From contig NZ_JAGXBY010000002.1 in the NCBI RefSeq assembly GCF_018310345.1, positions 124,001-188,000 of the forward strand: a stretch of DNA of 64,000 bases, written 5' to 3'. Below, one piece after another: positions 40,457 to 50,977 of this stretch (position 1 is the first letter of the stretch; each line of letters starts with the position of its first letter). A program made the translations under genes and the position numbers. The notes beneath the pieces were generated by a model that ran no database searches, was not told the origin of the DNA, and saw only the letters and a list, made by a program, of their open reading frames with translations. Source of the stretch: Ornithinibacillus massiliensis. GTDB lineage: Bacteria > Bacillota > Bacilli > Bacillales > Amphibacillaceae.

Positions 40457-41359
40457 ATGGAAAACAACTACAAATCAGGATTTATAGCTATTATTGGTAG
40501 ACCAAATGTTGGGAAATCAACATTTATGAATAAAGTAATTGGTCAAAAGATAGCCATTATGAGTGATAAACCACAAACAACTAGAAATAAAATTCAAGGT
40601 GTATTAACCCAATCAGATGCACAATTTATATTTATAGATACCCCGGGAATACATAAGCCAAAGCATCGTCTAGGTGACTTTATGGTTAAAATTGCTGAAA
40701 ATACATTGAATGAAGTAGATGCAGTACTGTTTATGATTAATGCAGATGAGGGATATGGTAGAGGAGATCAATTTATTATGGATCGCCTTGAACGTGTGAA
40801 AAGTCCAGTCTTTCTTGTGGTAAATAAAATCGATTTAGTACATCCTGATAAGCTATTACCACTGATTGAATTATATAAAGAAAAATATGATTTTGAAGAA
40901 ATTATTCCTATATCTGCATTGCAAGGGAATAATGTTACCCATCTTTTAGAAGTACTTAAAAACCATCTACCAGAGGGGCCACAATTTTACCCAGCTGATC
41001 AAGTAACGGATCATCCAGAGAGGTTTATCATTAGTGAATTAATTAGAGAGAAGGTACTTCATTTAACTAGAGAAGAAGTACCACATTCTATCGCTGTTGT
41101 AATAGAAAACATTGAAAAACGTGAATCAAATGCCATTTTTATACAAGCAGTAATTGTGACGGAAAGGAAATCACAAAAAGGGATATTAATTGGTAAACAG
41201 GGAAGCATGCTGAAGAATATCGGAAAAGAGGCACGCAAGGATATTGAAGCGTTATTAGGTTCTAAAGTTTATCTCGAACTATGGGTAAAAGTACAAAAAG
41301 ACTGGAGAAATAAGCAAAGCCAATTATTTGAATATGGATTCCGCCAAGATGAATATTAA
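40457..41359 (+). CDS. era: GTPase Era
   Basis: Essential 16S rRNA-binding GTPase for 30S assembly. The 300-residue protein has G1 GRPNVGKS (14-21), G2 around TTRNK, G3 DTPG (61-64), G4 NKID and G5 SALQG, then a C-terminal KH domain with [17 protein letters not shown]. Length matches the family. GGAGG precedes the ATG. It is followed by yqzL and recO, as in B. subtilis. Confidence 0.98.
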   Translation: MENNYKSGFIAIIGRPNVGKSTFMNKVIGQKIAIMSDKPQTTRNKIQGVLTQSDAQFIFIDTPGIHKPKHRLGDFMVKIAENTLNEVDAVLFMINADEGYGRGDQFIMDRLERVKSPVFLVVNKIDLVHPDKLLPLIELYKEKYDFEEIIPISALQGNNVTHLLEVLKNHLPEGPQFYPADQVTDHPERFIISELIREKVLHLTREEVPHSIAVVIENIEKRESNAIFIQAVIVTERKSQKGILIGKQGSMLKNIGKEARKDIEALLGSKVYLELWVKVQKDWRNKQSQLFEYGFRQDEY

Positions 41360-41531
41360 AGTTGGAAAAAATTATAACTAATTCTTTCTTTTAGAGTGGA
41401 GAAGATAAGCATATCCGGAACATGGATTGCCTGTCATGCAACCTATGTATCCAGATTAATTTAAGATGTAAGCAGTATTCTAACTTAGAAAAGATACTTG
41501 TAGAAAAGTATAAAGGAAGGTGTGTTTTCTT

Positions 41532-41684
41532 GTGATCGACTTAGTATGGAAATTATTCAGTCAAACAGGAAATATTGAGACCTATTTATTGATGAAAGAG
41601 TTAGAAAGTGAACCTCAAGAGCTAAATTTAGAAAATGGCTCAGAAAATAATCTGGAGAACTTACCGGTTGATTCAAATATGTAG
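41532..41684 (+). CDS. yqzL: YqzL family small protein
   Basis: A 50-residue protein starting MIDLVWKLFSQTGNIETYLL, whose N-terminal half matches the YqzL family found between era and recO in Bacillaceae. The C-terminal half is acidic and variable. It starts at GTG 41532, eight bases after AAAGGAAGGTG. The function is unknown. It is too short for most gene finders; the conserved SQTGNIETYLLMKELE segment, its position, and the ribosome binding site support it. Confidence 0.9.
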   Translation: MIDLVWKLFSQTGNIETYLLMKELESEPQELNLENGSENNLENLPVDSNM

Positions 41685-41711
41685 CATGCAGTGATATAAA
41701 GGGGATTATGT

Positions 41712-42455
41712 ATGCTAGAGAAAATAGATGGTATCATAATAAAAACAAAAGACTATGGTGAAACACATAAAATTGTTACGATATTTAGTAAGAAAATAGG
41801 TAAATTTTCTGCAATTGCAAGAGGTGCAAAGAAACCAAAAAGCAGGATGGCTGCTGTTACGCAGCCATTCATTTATGGTCAATTTTTTGTTTATCTTAAT
41901 AAAGGTTTAAGCAATATACAACAGGGAGAAATTATTGATTCCTACCGATCTATTCGAGAGGACATTGTAAAGACGGCCTATGCTGCCTATTTAATGGAAT
42001 TGACAGATAAGTTACTCGATGAACATGTACCTAATCTAGAGATATATACACAACTAACGAAGACCTTGGAATGGATAAGTAATCATCATGACGTAGATAT
42101 ACCACTCATGATGTATGAAATGAAGTTATATCGGGCTGGAGGTTTTGCGCCTACGGTGGACTGTTGTGCACACTGTGGTGAGAAAAATCCTCCCTTTACC
42201 TTTTCTATGATAGAAGGTGGCTTACTTTGTTCGAAATGTCGTCATCTCGATCCGGAGTCTGTTCCATTATCGAATTCAGTCGTAAAGCTATTATATATTT
42301 TCTCCAGTGTTGGATTAGAAAGAGTAGGTAATGTATCGGTTAAAGAAGAAAACAAGTTATTGTTACGAGGATTGTTAGATAATTATTATGACCGCTATGG
42401 TGGGTATTATTTAAAAACTAGAAAATTTCTAAATCAGCTTGATAAGCTGCAATAA
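41712..42455 (+). CDS. recO: DNA repair protein RecO
   Basis: Helps load RecA on SSB-coated DNA in the RecFOR pathway. The 247 residues have an N-terminal OB fold (about 1-80, with KDYGETHKIVTIFS), a helical body, and a zinc finger with C152, C155, C173 and C176. Length is normal. AAAGGGGAT precedes the ATG. It lies after era and yqzL, and directly before the glycine T-box. Confidence 0.96.
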   Translation: MLEKIDGIIIKTKDYGETHKIVTIFSKKIGKFSAIARGAKKPKSRMAAVTQPFIYGQFFVYLNKGLSNIQQGEIIDSYRSIREDIVKTAYAAYLMELTDKLLDEHVPNLEIYTQLTKTLEWISNHHDVDIPLMMYEMKLYRAGGFAPTVDCCAHCGEKNPPFTFSMIEGGLLCSKCRHLDPESVPLSNSVVKLLYIFSSVGLERVGNVSVKEENKLLLRGLLDNYYDRYGGYYLKTRKFLNQLDKLQ

Positions 42456-42466
42456 TGACCTTTATA

Positions 42467-42496
42467 TTGACAAATACCACACTAATAAAGTAATAT
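42467..42496 (+). promoter_or_regulatory. Promoter of the glyQS operon
   Basis: A perfect TTGACA (42467-42472) is followed after 18 bases by TAATAT (42491-42496). It lies just upstream of the T-box leader. Confidence 0.7.
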
Positions 42497-42510
42497 GATA
42501 CATATTTGAT

Positions 42511-42725
42511 AGATTGTGATGAAAGAGAAGAGTACTTTCTGTTTACCATTAGTAGCGAATCCAGGGTGGTGAGAGCTGGATATTGGGGCAGTTAGGAATG
42601 GCGCTCTGGAGCATGACCCGAGTAAAGTGGCTTTATGAATCAATAAAGCAAATAGGGTGGAACCGCGGATTTAAACCCGTCCCTATGTCTATAAGTTATT
42701 TATAGGCATAGGGACGGGTTTTTTG
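42511..42725 (+). promoter_or_regulatory. Glycine T-box leader of glyQS
   Basis: A tRNA-sensing riboswitch that lets transcription continue when uncharged tRNA-Gly binds. The stem I region begins near 42511. A GGC triplet at 42600-42602 fits a glycine specifier codon. The T-box motif AGGGTGGAACCGCGG is at 42654-42668. A competing terminator (AACCCGTCCC arm at 42675 with GGGACGGGTT at 42711-42720 and a T-run to 42724) follows. The downstream genes encode both glycyl-tRNA synthetase subunits, which agrees with the specifier. Confidence 0.95.
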
Positions 42726-42886
42726 ATTTAGAGTAAGTGGTTCCCAGACTTAATACCGGTTGTTTATCCTTACCTATAAGAGATTCGTGTTTTACTGAGT
42801 AAAGCGGTAGGAACGCTTAGGTCACTTCTCTTTTGCAAAGTTCATTACTAGATTATCCTAAAAAAACCTAAACGGAGGTAGTATTC

Positions 42887-43765
42887 ATGAATATTCAAAA
42901 CATGATCTTAACATTACAAAAGTTTTGGTCAGAACAGAACTGTATTTTAATGCAGGCTTATGATGTTGAAAAAGGTGCTGGGACAATGTCCCCGATGACA
43001 TTACTACGTAGTCTTGGTCCAGAGCCATGGAGAGTTGCTTATGTAGAGCCGTCCCGTAGACCAGATGACGGACGATATGGTGAAAACCCAAACCGTCTGT
43101 ATCAGCATCATCAATTCCAGGTTGTGATCAAGCCTTCTCCAGATAATATCCAGGAACTATATTTAGATTCTTTAAAGGCCTTAGGGATCAATCCACTAGA
43201 ACATGATATTCGATTTGTAGAAGATAATTGGGAAAATCCAACTCTTGGGGCAGCTGGTCTTGGTTGGGAAGTGTGGCTTGATGGGATGGAAATTACGCAA
43301 TTTACATATTTCCAACAAATTGGCGGGTTAGAAGCGAATCCGGTAACCGTTGAATTAACGTATGGAATTGAGCGACTAGCATCGTATATCCAAGATAAAG
43401 AGAATGTATTTGATTTAGAATGGACAGAGGGCTTTACTTATAAAGATATCTTCAAACAACCAGAATATGAGCATTCAACTTATACATTTGAAGAATCTAA
43501 TGTTGATATGCTATTTACATTATTTACAATGTATGAAGAAGAGGCAAAAAAAACAATGGAAAAAGGGCTTATTTTCCCTGCTTATGATTACGTACTGAAA
43601 TGTTCCCATACTTTTAACCTGTTAGATGCAAGAGGTGTAATCTCAGTAACAGAACGAACTGGATACATTTCGAGAATTCGAAATTTAGCACGTAACATTT
43701 CAAAAGCTTATGTTGCGGAACGAGAACGTCTAGGGTTCCCAATGCTGAAGAAGGAGGAAAAATAA
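42887..43765 (+). CDS. glyQ: Glycyl-tRNA synthetase alpha subunit
   Basis: Class II catalytic subunit of the tetrameric bacterial glycyl-tRNA synthetase. The 292-residue protein starts [20 protein letters not shown] and contains [20 protein letters not shown] and [20 protein letters not shown], the active-site signature. ACGGAGG precedes the ATG. Its stop overlaps the glyS start by one base. Expression is governed by the T-box upstream. Confidence 0.98.
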   Translation: MNIQNMILTLQKFWSEQNCILMQAYDVEKGAGTMSPMTLLRSLGPEPWRVAYVEPSRRPDDGRYGENPNRLYQHHQFQVVIKPSPDNIQELYLDSLKALGINPLEHDIRFVEDNWENPTLGAAGLGWEVWLDGMEITQFTYFQQIGGLEANPVTVELTYGIERLASYIQDKENVFDLEWTEGFTYKDIFKQPEYEHSTYTFEESNVDMLFTLFTMYEEEAKKTMEKGLIFPAYDYVLKCSHTFNLLDARGVISVTERTGYISRIRNLARNISKAYVAERERLGFPMLKKEEK

Positions 43766-45849
43766 TGGCAAAGAATGTGTTGTTTGAAATAGGTCTAGAA
43801 GAACTTCCAGCACGATTTATTGATGATGCCGAGAAGCAATTGGAAGATAAAACAAGAAGCTGGTTAGAGGAAGAACGGATTACCTATACAGGAATCGAAA
43901 CCTATTCAACCCCTAGAAGGCTAGCTATTCTAATACAAGATATGGATGAAAATCAAGCTACGATTGAGGAAGAAGCAAAGGGACCTGCTATTAAAATTGC
44001 CAAAGATGAAGATGGTAATTGGACGAAGGCTGCTATTGGTTTTACAAAAGGTCAAGGTAAATCAGTAGATGATATTTATACAAAGGATATAAAGGGTACT
44101 ACTTATATATTTGTTAAGAAATTAATTGAAGGGAAACCAACAAAGGATATTTTACCAGAGTTTAAGCGTATCATTGAATCTATCCAATTTGGTAAAAACA
44201 TGCGTTGGGGCGAGCAATCGATGAGATATGCTAGACCCATACGGTGGTTAGTGGCGCTTTATGATAAGGAGATTATTCCGTTTACTATTGCACAAGTACA
44301 AACCAATAATGAAACATTTGGACATCGTTTCTTAGGTGATAAAATTACGCTTCATCACCCTTTAGACTATAAGGAAAAAATGAAAGATAGCTTTGTCATT
44401 GTCGATGCAGATGAGAGAGAGAAGATAATTCTAGATGGGATTAAACAAATAGAGAATCAGCATGACTTTCTAGTGCCTATCGAACAAGATCTATTAGAGG
44501 AAGTAAAGAACTTAGTAGAATACCCAACAGTATTTGTTGGATCATTCGAAAAGGATTTCCTTCAATTACCTGAACAAGTGTTAGTGACGTCCATGAAGGA
44601 ACACCAACGCTATTTCCCTGTAAAATCTAATTCTGGGGAATTGTTACCTTATTTTGTAGGAGTCCGTAATGGAGATAGTCATGCTATTGAAACAGTAATT
44701 AAAGGAAATGAAAAAGTATTGAGAGCCAGATTGTCTGACGCCCAGTTTTTCTATGAAGAGGATCAGAAGCAGACGATTGATTTTTATCAGGAAAAATTAA
44801 AGAATGTTGTTTTCCAAGAAAAGCTAGGAACCATTTATGATAAAGTTAATCGCGTAATCAGTATTTCTAAAAAAATAGCAGAGACTATTACAATTGATGA
44901 GAATGAAAAGAAACAGATTATGCGGGCTGCTGAAATCTCTAAATTTGATTTGATGACTAATATGGTAAGTGAATTTACCGAGCTTCAAGGTATTATGGGT
45001 GAAAAATATGCTCGGATATATGGAGAAGATGAAGCTGTTGCAGTTGCTATTAAAGAACATTATATGCCGACAAGTGCAGGTGGAGAATTACCAAAGACTT
45101 TGGTTGGTTCGGTTGTAAGTGTTGCGGAGAAATTAGACACGATAGTAGGATGCCTTGGTGTCGGCCTTAAGCCATCAGGCTCCCAAGATCCATACGGATT
45201 GCGTCGTCAAGCAATTGGAATCTTACGTATAGCGAATGAACGAGGCTGGGAAATTAATGTTGCCGAACTATTTAACATTGCCGTTGAGCTATATGAATCC
45301 TTGAATCTAGAACATTTTAATATAGAATTGGTACAACAAGAATTACATGATTTTGTACAACAAAGAGTTGCCTTCGTGTTAAAAGAAAGAGGCATTGAAC
45401 AAGACATCATTCAGGCTATAACTGGTGAGGAAATTGGTGTTATGTCAGCTATCATTCAGAAGGCTAGCATTTTATCATCAAAACGTAATGAAGAAAGCTT
45501 TAAACCGATACAAGAAGCTTTGGTTCGGGTATTGAACTTAGCTTCGAAAACGGATGAAATGGAAGTAAATGCTGCTTATTTTGAAACAGATTCCGAAAGA
45601 TCATTATATGAAGCGTATGAGAAGATAAAACAGAGCTATCAATCATGGCTAGAGAAAGATAATTATCAGGAAGCATTCGTTCAACTAGAGAAGCTAGCAG
45701 AACCTATCCATCAATTCTTTGATAACAATATGGTTATGGCAGAGGATGAGCGATTAAAAACAAATCGTTTGGCATTATTAAATCGTATCGCCATATTACT
45801 AAATAGCTTTGCAAACTTAAATGCGATCGAGTGGAAACAGCATTTTTAA
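43765..45849 (+). CDS. glyS: Glycyl-tRNA synthetase beta subunit
   Basis: The 694-residue beta subunit binds tRNA-Gly. It starts [20 protein letters not shown], the family N-terminus, includes an HD-like domain, and ends with the anticodon-binding domain (about 580-690). Length is normal for Firmicutes. GAAGGAGG in the glyQ 3' end is its ribosome binding site. It closes the glyQ-glyS operon; no compact terminator follows, only a long-loop inverted repeat (45855-45864 with 45905-45914). Confidence 0.97.
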   Translation: MAKNVLFEIGLEELPARFIDDAEKQLEDKTRSWLEEERITYTGIETYSTPRRLAILIQDMDENQATIEEEAKGPAIKIAKDEDGNWTKAAIGFTKGQGKSVDDIYTKDIKGTTYIFVKKLIEGKPTKDILPEFKRIIESIQFGKNMRWGEQSMRYARPIRWLVALYDKEIIPFTIAQVQTNNETFGHRFLGDKITLHHPLDYKEKMKDSFVIVDADEREKIILDGIKQIENQHDFLVPIEQDLLEEVKNLVEYPTVFVGSFEKDFLQLPEQVLVTSMKEHQRYFPVKSNSGELLPYFVGVRNGDSHAIETVIKGNEKVLRARLSDAQFFYEEDQKQTIDFYQEKLKNVVFQEKLGTIYDKVNRVISISKKIAETITIDENEKKQIMRAAEISKFDLMTNMVSEFTELQGIMGEKYARIYGEDEAVAVAIKEHYMPTSAGGELPKTLVGSVVSVAEKLDTIVGCLGVGLKPSGSQDPYGLRRQAIGILRIANERGWEINVAELFNIAVELYESLNLEHFNIELVQQELHDFVQQRVAFVLKERGIEQDIIQAITGEEIGVMSAIIQKASILSSKRNEESFKPIQEALVRVLNLASKTDEMEVNAAYFETDSERSLYEAYEKIKQSYQSWLEKDNYQEAFVQLEKLAEPIHQFFDNNMVMAEDERLKTNRLALLNRIAILLNSFANLNAIEWKQHF

Positions 45850-46026
45850 AAAGTAGACATACTAATTTCTCTTTCCAGTGTAAGTGGGCTATAATATTAT
45901 TAAATAGTATGTCTTATTCGGCGGGTAGTGAAGTATTACGAAATAGGCTACCTGCATAAGGAAAACTAATTGCATTCACTAAGAAAAAATGCAGGTTTTT
46001 CTAAAACCGTTGGGTGGTGTGAAATA

Positions 46027-46656
46027 GTGGAATTATCCAATCGACAAGAAAAAATAATAGAAATTGTTAAAAATAATGGTCCAATTACTGGTGAGCATAT
46101 TGCAGAACAATTAAACTTGACTAGAGCGACATTACGGCCTGATCTTGCAATATTAACAATGGCGGGATTTTTAGATGCAAGACCTCGTGTTGGTTATTTT
46201 TACACTGGAAAAACTGGATCGGAATTATTAACAGAGAAGATTAAAAAGTTTAAGGTCCATGAATATCATTCGATACCGATTGTGGTGCAAGAAAGTGCTT
46301 CGGTATATGATGCCATCTCGACCATGTTCCTAGAGGATGTTGGCACATTGTTTATCGTGGATGAACATTCATGTTTAATTGGCGTTGTATCGAGAAAAGA
46401 TTTACTACGTGCGGCAATTGGAAAGCAAGATTTAAGTGCCTTACCGGTCCATATTATTATGACAAGGATGCCGAATATTACCGTGTGCAGAAAAGAAGAC
46501 TTGTTAATTGATGTAGCGAAGAATCTTATTAATAAACAAATTGATGGGGTTCCTGTAGTAAAGGACACACCAAAAGGTCTAGAGGTAGTTGGACGGGTAA
46601 CGAAAACGACAATTACAAATGTCTTTGTCGAATTAATCACAGATAATCATATCTAA
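46027..46656 (+). CDS. ccpN: CcpN-type transcriptional repressor of gluconeogenesis
   Basis: A 209-residue regulator (YqzB). An N-terminal helix-turn-helix (about 1-60, [20 protein letters not shown]) is followed by two CBS domains (about 80-200, including [18 protein letters not shown]). In B. subtilis CcpN represses gapB and pckA under glycolytic conditions and senses ATP/ADP. GTG 46027 is chosen because it gives the family N-terminus and GGTGGTG lies before it; the upstream in-frame TTG at 45970 adds 19 unrelated residues. It is followed by the ppsR-like gene, its usual partner. Confidence 0.93.
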   Translation: MELSNRQEKIIEIVKNNGPITGEHIAEQLNLTRATLRPDLAILTMAGFLDARPRVGYFYTGKTGSELLTEKIKKFKVHEYHSIPIVVQESASVYDAISTMFLEDVGTLFIVDEHSCLIGVVSRKDLLRAAIGKQDLSALPVHIIMTRMPNITVCRKEDLLIDVAKNLINKQIDGVPVVKDTPKGLEVVGRVTKTTITNVFVELITDNHI

Positions 46657-46675
46657 CCCTAGGGGGATGATGCGA

Positions 46676-47476
46676 ATGAATAGCAAAAAGCATGTTTTTA
46701 TCCTATCTGATTCTGTGGGTGAGACGGCAGAATTAGTGATAAAAGCGGGATTAAGTCAATTTACACATCATTATGATATTCAACGAGTACCGTATGTTGA
46801 AGATATTAGAACAATTGACGAAGTTTTATTTCGGGCAAAGGATACGGAAAGTATCATAGGGTTTACACTAGTAGATCCAATGTTGCGTGATTATTTGAAT
46901 CAAAAAGCAAGTGAATTAAATATAGAGGCGATTGATATTATGGGGCCAATGCTTCAAGCGATGGAACGTTTCTTTGACAAAAAGCCTCGTCAAGAACCAG
47001 GACTAGTTCATAAGTTAGATGAAGACTATTTCAAAAAGGTGGAAGCAATTGAGTTTGCGGTAAAATATGATGATGGACGTGATCCAAGAGGAATTTCTAG
47101 AGCGGATATCATTTTAATTGGTGTCTCAAGAACGTCTAAAACACCATTGTCTCAATTTCTTGCACATAAGCGATTAAAGGTTGCTAACATACCAATCGTA
47201 CCAGAAGTGGAACCTCCTGAGGAATTATTTATGGTAGATCCAAAGAAATGTATCGGATTGCGCATTGAACCTATTAAGCTAAATGATATTCGAAAAGAAA
47301 GATTGAAGGCATTAGGTTTGGGAGATCAGGCAACATATGCCAACATTCAAAGAATTCACCAAGAATTGGATTATTTTAATAAAATTGTGGAAAGAATTGG
47401 ATGTAGAGTTGTTGATGTATCTAATAAAGCAGTTGAAGAAACAGCAAACCATATTTTACGTTTAATAAAAGAATAA
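46676..47476 (+). CDS. ppsR: Putative pyruvate, phosphate dikinase regulatory protein
   Basis: A bifunctional serine/threonine kinase and pyrophosphorylase of the DUF299 family (YqfL), which controls PPDK or PEP synthase by phosphorylation. The 266-residue protein starts [19 protein letters not shown] and has the P-loop-like motif [17 protein letters not shown] 46676 is about nine bases after AGGGGG; two ATGs just upstream are too close to that site. It is linked to ccpN, which is consistent with control of gluconeogenic flux. In B. subtilis yqxD follows, but not here. Confidence 0.93.
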   Translation: MNSKKHVFILSDSVGETAELVIKAGLSQFTHHYDIQRVPYVEDIRTIDEVLFRAKDTESIIGFTLVDPMLRDYLNQKASELNIEAIDIMGPMLQAMERFFDKKPRQEPGLVHKLDEDYFKKVEAIEFAVKYDDGRDPRGISRADIILIGVSRTSKTPLSQFLAHKRLKVANIPIVPEVEPPEELFMVDPKKCIGLRIEPIKLNDIRKERLKALGLGDQATYANIQRIHQELDYFNKIVERIGCRVVDVSNKAVEETANHILRLIKE

Positions 47477-47486
47477 TTAGTTTGTT

Positions 47487-47516
47487 AGGAGCATTGCTTT
47501 GGGGCATGCTCCTTTA
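47487..47516 (+). terminator. Probable terminator after the ppsR-like gene
   Basis: AGGAGCAT (47487-47494) pairs with ATGCTCCT (47506-47513). The T-tract is short, so strength is uncertain. Confidence 0.5.
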
Positions 47517-47599
47517 CTACGGTTTTAAAAAAGTAAAAAAACTTGCATATTTTAATTTAATTAATAGTAATTTTAAAGGAAATGTATTATAATAAATTT

Positions 47600-47628
47600 T
47601 TGTGTAAAAATACTTGATATTGTATAGA
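47600..47628 (+). promoter_or_regulatory. Candidate promoter upstream of dnaG-sigA
   Basis: TTGTGT (47600-47605) and TATAGA (47623-47628) with a 17-base spacer, in an AT-rich 456-base gap that otherwise holds no gene. The gap must contain the promoters of the sigA operon; other weak boxes occur (TATTAT near 47710). Confidence 0.4.
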
Positions 47629-47800
47629 ATAGTACAAAGAAACTTTAGGAGATATTCTGAAAAATAAAACATTCATTTTTAAGAAGGAATCTGCATTTTT
47701 TTGTAGAATAGTATTATTAGACTTAACAAAAACAGTCTAGACTATGAATTTTAGGATTATACGGAAAAACAAACCTAATGCAAATCAAGATGACTTCTAT

Positions 47801-47839
47801 ATCCTTCTAAGCGTTTTTCATAATAGAAGGAATTTTTTT
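47801..47839 (+). terminator. Terminator-like hairpin in the dnaG-sigA leader
   Basis: TCCTTCTA (47802-47809) pairs with TAGAAGGA (47824-47831), followed by seven T. It lies about 95 bases before the dnaG start and over 300 bases after the previous gene, so it may act as an attenuator or a sRNA end rather than as the terminator of that gene. Confidence 0.6.
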
Positions 47840-47932
47840 CGACTTTCTCAAAAAACTTGTCGAAATATGAAGGATTTTATTAGGAGGATATCGAATAAAT
47901 AGTATATGAAATCCTGAAATCTGGTGGTTTAT

Positions 47933-49741
47933 ATGGCGAACCAAATATCTGATGAATTAATTGAACAAATTCGTAATGCTAATGACATCGTGGATGTGGT
48001 TGGTGAATATGTCCAATTAAAGAAACAAGGTAGGAATTATTTTGGACTTTGTCCTTTTCATGGTGAAAAATCACCATCCTTCTCTGTTACACAAGAAAAG
48101 CAAATCTTTCATTGCTTTGGTTGTGGAAAGGGAGGGAATGTAGTGACCTTCTTAATGGAGATGGAAAGTTTTAACTTTTTTGAAGCAATTAAGCATCTTG
48201 CGGATCGTTCTGGTATTGAGCTTCCTGAACATGCCATTAAACAAGAATCTTCGTTATCCAAAGAAAGTCAACAAGTACTTTCTGCACATGAATGGTTAAC
48301 GAAACTGTATCACCATCTAATACGATATACGAAGGATGGGAAAGTAGGTTTGGATTATCTTCAGGAGAGGGGTATTACTAATGAAGCGATAGATACGTTT
48401 CAACTTGGGTATGCACCTAATACGAAGGATTTTACAGCTACATTCTTGCAGAAGAAAGGCTTTCATCAGCAAATGCTAGTAAAATATGGGGTTCTTACCA
48501 GGGGACAAGATGATTCCGTTACAGATCGATTTAGGGGAAGGGTTATATTCCCGATCCGGAATCATTTAGGTAGAACGGTTGCATTTGGTGCAAGGGCGAT
48601 GGAAGGACAGGAACCAAAGTACTTAAATAGCCCTGAATCCGATATGTTTCAAAAAGGTAAAATGTTATACAACTTTGATTTAGCAAAGAAATATATCCGA
48701 AAACAAAATGAGGTTGTTGTGTTTGAAGGATATATGGATGTTATAACGGCATTTCAGTCTGGTGTCCAAAATGTGGTAGCTACTATGGGGACGGCGATTA
48801 CCGAAGTACAAGCGAAGCTTCTTAGGAGATACGCGGAAACGGTCGTGATTTGTTATGACGGTGATAATGCTGGGGTGGAAGCTACTTATAAAGCGGCGAA
48901 ATTACTTCAAGAGATTGGCTGTCAAGTGAAAATTGCGAGCTTAAAGGATAATCTTGATCCAGATAGTTATATAAATAGGTTTGGTGGAGAGGCTTTTAAG
49001 CGAGAGGTTATTGGAGCAAGCAAAACCTTTATGAGTTTTTACATGCAGTATTTAAAGAAAGACTTTAACTTAAGTCTTGAAGGTGACCGCCTGCAGTATC
49101 TAGAAGAGGTACTCAAAGAAATAGCTAATCTAGATAGTTCTGTTGAAAGAGAATTTTACGTAAAAGAACTAAGTACAGAATATAATATTTCAATGGAATC
49201 CTTATTAGGAGAAATAGAACAACACCGACAAAAACTCGGTACCAGTAAGGATAAGAGGGAAAAAGACAGATATACTAATAGGGTAGAAAAGTCAAGAGGT
49301 AAATTATTACCAGCTTTCCATAATGCTGAAAGACAGCTCTTGGCTTACATGCTTCAGAATCGGTCCATCGCTGATAAAGTTCAGGAGGATATTGGCGTTT
49401 CCTTCAATATTGATGATCATAAAATCATCGCTACACACTTATATGCGTTTTATGAAGAGGATAATCTGGAAGATGTTAGCATATTCATTGAACGTATAGT
49501 AGATGAGAAATTAAGGAAATTGGTTATTGAACTTGCGTTAATTCCTACCCAGACGGACATCAGTGATAGAGAAATTAATGATTATATACAGATTATTCGT
49601 AATGAAAGTAGTGCAGGAGTAAGCATTAAACAGCTAAAAGCCGAACAACGATTAGCTGAACAACAGAATGACCCAATAAAAGCAGCGCAAATTGCACTAA
49701 AGATAATAGAATTACAAAGACAAGTTAAGCATTTAAATTGA
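47933..49741 (+). CDS. dnaG: DNA primase
   Basis: Makes RNA primers for replication. The 602 residues have an N-terminal zinc domain with C40, H43, C61 and C64 (CPFHGEKSP then HCFGCGKGG), an RNA polymerase domain with a TOPRIM motif ([14 protein letters not shown], about 260-272, and CYDGDNAG), and a C-terminal helicase-binding domain. ATG 47933 follows TGGTGG; a GTG three codons upstream lies in that site. It forms the conserved operon with sigA. Confidence 0.97.
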   Translation: MANQISDELIEQIRNANDIVDVVGEYVQLKKQGRNYFGLCPFHGEKSPSFSVTQEKQIFHCFGCGKGGNVVTFLMEMESFNFFEAIKHLADRSGIELPEHAIKQESSLSKESQQVLSAHEWLTKLYHHLIRYTKDGKVGLDYLQERGITNEAIDTFQLGYAPNTKDFTATFLQKKGFHQQMLVKYGVLTRGQDDSVTDRFRGRVIFPIRNHLGRTVAFGARAMEGQEPKYLNSPESDMFQKGKMLYNFDLAKKYIRKQNEVVVFEGYMDVITAFQSGVQNVVATMGTAITEVQAKLLRRYAETVVICYDGDNAGVEATYKAAKLLQEIGCQVKIASLKDNLDPDSYINRFGGEAFKREVIGASKTFMSFYMQYLKKDFNLSLEGDRLQYLEEVLKEIANLDSSVEREFYVKELSTEYNISMESLLGEIEQHRQKLGTSKDKREKDRYTNRVEKSRGKLLPAFHNAERQLLAYMLQNRSIADKVQEDIGVSFNIDDHKIIATHLYAFYEEDNLEDVSIFIERIVDEKLRKLVIELALIPTQTDISDREINDYIQIIRNESSAGVSIKQLKAEQRLAEQQNDPIKAAQIALKIIELQRQVKHLN

Positions 49742-49769
49742 TTTAAGTAGTATGGAAGGAGGGGGACTC

Positions 49770-50891
49770 ATGGCTGACAATAATACTTCACAAACAAAAG
49801 AAAATGAGCCTGAGTTAACTTTAGAACAAGCGAAAGAACAGCTTGTAGAGATTGGTAAGAAACGTGGTGTTCTTGCCTACGAGGAAATTGCGGATCGCCT
49901 AAATAGCTTTGTAATTGAGCCAGATCAAATGGATGAATTCTATGAAAATCTTGCTGATCAAGGTATTGATGTAATTGGTGAGTCTGATGATGACCCGAAA
50001 ATGAAAGAAATCGAAAAAGAAGAAGAATTTGACATCAATGATTTAAGCGTACCACTAGGAATTAAAATTAATGATCCGGTACGAATGTACTTAAAAGAAA
50101 TCGGTCGTGTTGATTTATTATCTGCTACAGAAGAAATAGAATTAGCTACTCGTATTGAACAAGGTGATGAGGAAGCTAAGAAACGACTAGCAGAAGCTAA
50201 CTTACGTTTAGTAGTAAGTATTGCTAAGCGATATGTAGGTAGAGGAATGCTATTCCTTGACCTAATCCAAGAAGGCAATATGGGTCTTATTAAAGCTGTT
50301 GAAAAATTTGATTATCGTAAAGGATTTAAATTTAGTACGTATGCAACTTGGTGGATTCGACAAGCCATTACTCGTGCTATTGCTGACCAAGCAAGAACGA
50401 TTCGTATACCTGTACACATGGTTGAAACGATTAATAAACTTATCCGTGTTCAAAGACAGTTATTACAGGATCTTGGTCGTGAACCAACACCAGAAGAAAT
50501 TGGTGAAGAAATGGATCTAACGCCTGATAAAGTTCGTGAAATCCTAAAAATCGCACAGGAACCTGTTTCATTAGAAACACCGATTGGTGAAGAGGACGAT
50601 TCTCACTTAGGTGACTTTATTGAAGACCAGGAAGCAATCTCACCTTCTGATCATGCTGCTTATGAATTATTAAAAGAGCAACTAGAAGATGTATTAGATA
50701 CATTAACCGACAGAGAAGAAAATGTTCTTCGATTACGATTTGGTCTAGATGATGGTCGTACTCGTACGTTAGAAGAGGTCGGTAAAGTATTTGGTGTAAC
50801 TCGTGAAAGAATTCGTCAGATTGAAGCAAAAGCACTTCGTAAGCTAAGACACCCTAGTCGTAGTAAACGTTTAAAAGACTTTTTAGATTAA
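49770..50891 (+). CDS. sigA: RNA polymerase principal sigma factor SigA
   Basis: The housekeeping sigma factor, 373 residues. Region 1.1 is acidic; region 1.2 begins [15 protein letters not shown]; region 2 has [29 protein letters not shown] (split over 2.3-2.4); region 3 and region 4 follow, with the region 4.2 helix-turn-helix [23 protein letters not shown] 49770 follows GGAGGGGG; an ATG six codons upstream would include this site. The B. subtilis protein has 371 residues. It follows dnaG by 28 bases. Confidence 0.98.
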   Translation: MADNNTSQTKENEPELTLEQAKEQLVEIGKKRGVLAYEEIADRLNSFVIEPDQMDEFYENLADQGIDVIGESDDDPKMKEIEKEEEFDINDLSVPLGIKINDPVRMYLKEIGRVDLLSATEEIELATRIEQGDEEAKKRLAEANLRLVVSIAKRYVGRGMLFLDLIQEGNMGLIKAVEKFDYRKGFKFSTYATWWIRQAITRAIADQARTIRIPVHMVETINKLIRVQRQLLQDLGREPTPEEIGEEMDLTPDKVREILKIAQEPVSLETPIGEEDDSHLGDFIEDQEAISPSDHAAYELLKEQLEDVLDTLTDREENVLRLRFGLDDGRTRTLEEVGKVFGVTRERIRQIEAKALRKLRHPSRSKRLKDFLD

Positions 50892-50898
50892 TTGGGTT

Positions 50899-50945
50899 GG
50901 TCATTGGTCGTATAAGAGCAATGACTTTCCTTCTTTCTTTTTTTG
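50899..50945 (+). terminator. Terminator after sigA
   Basis: GTCATTG (50900-50906) pairs with CAATGAC (50919-50925), followed by a T/C-rich tract with a late T-run. Confidence 0.6.
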
Positions 50946-50977
50946 TATGTCGTTAAATCTGCATTGGGGTGATTAAT

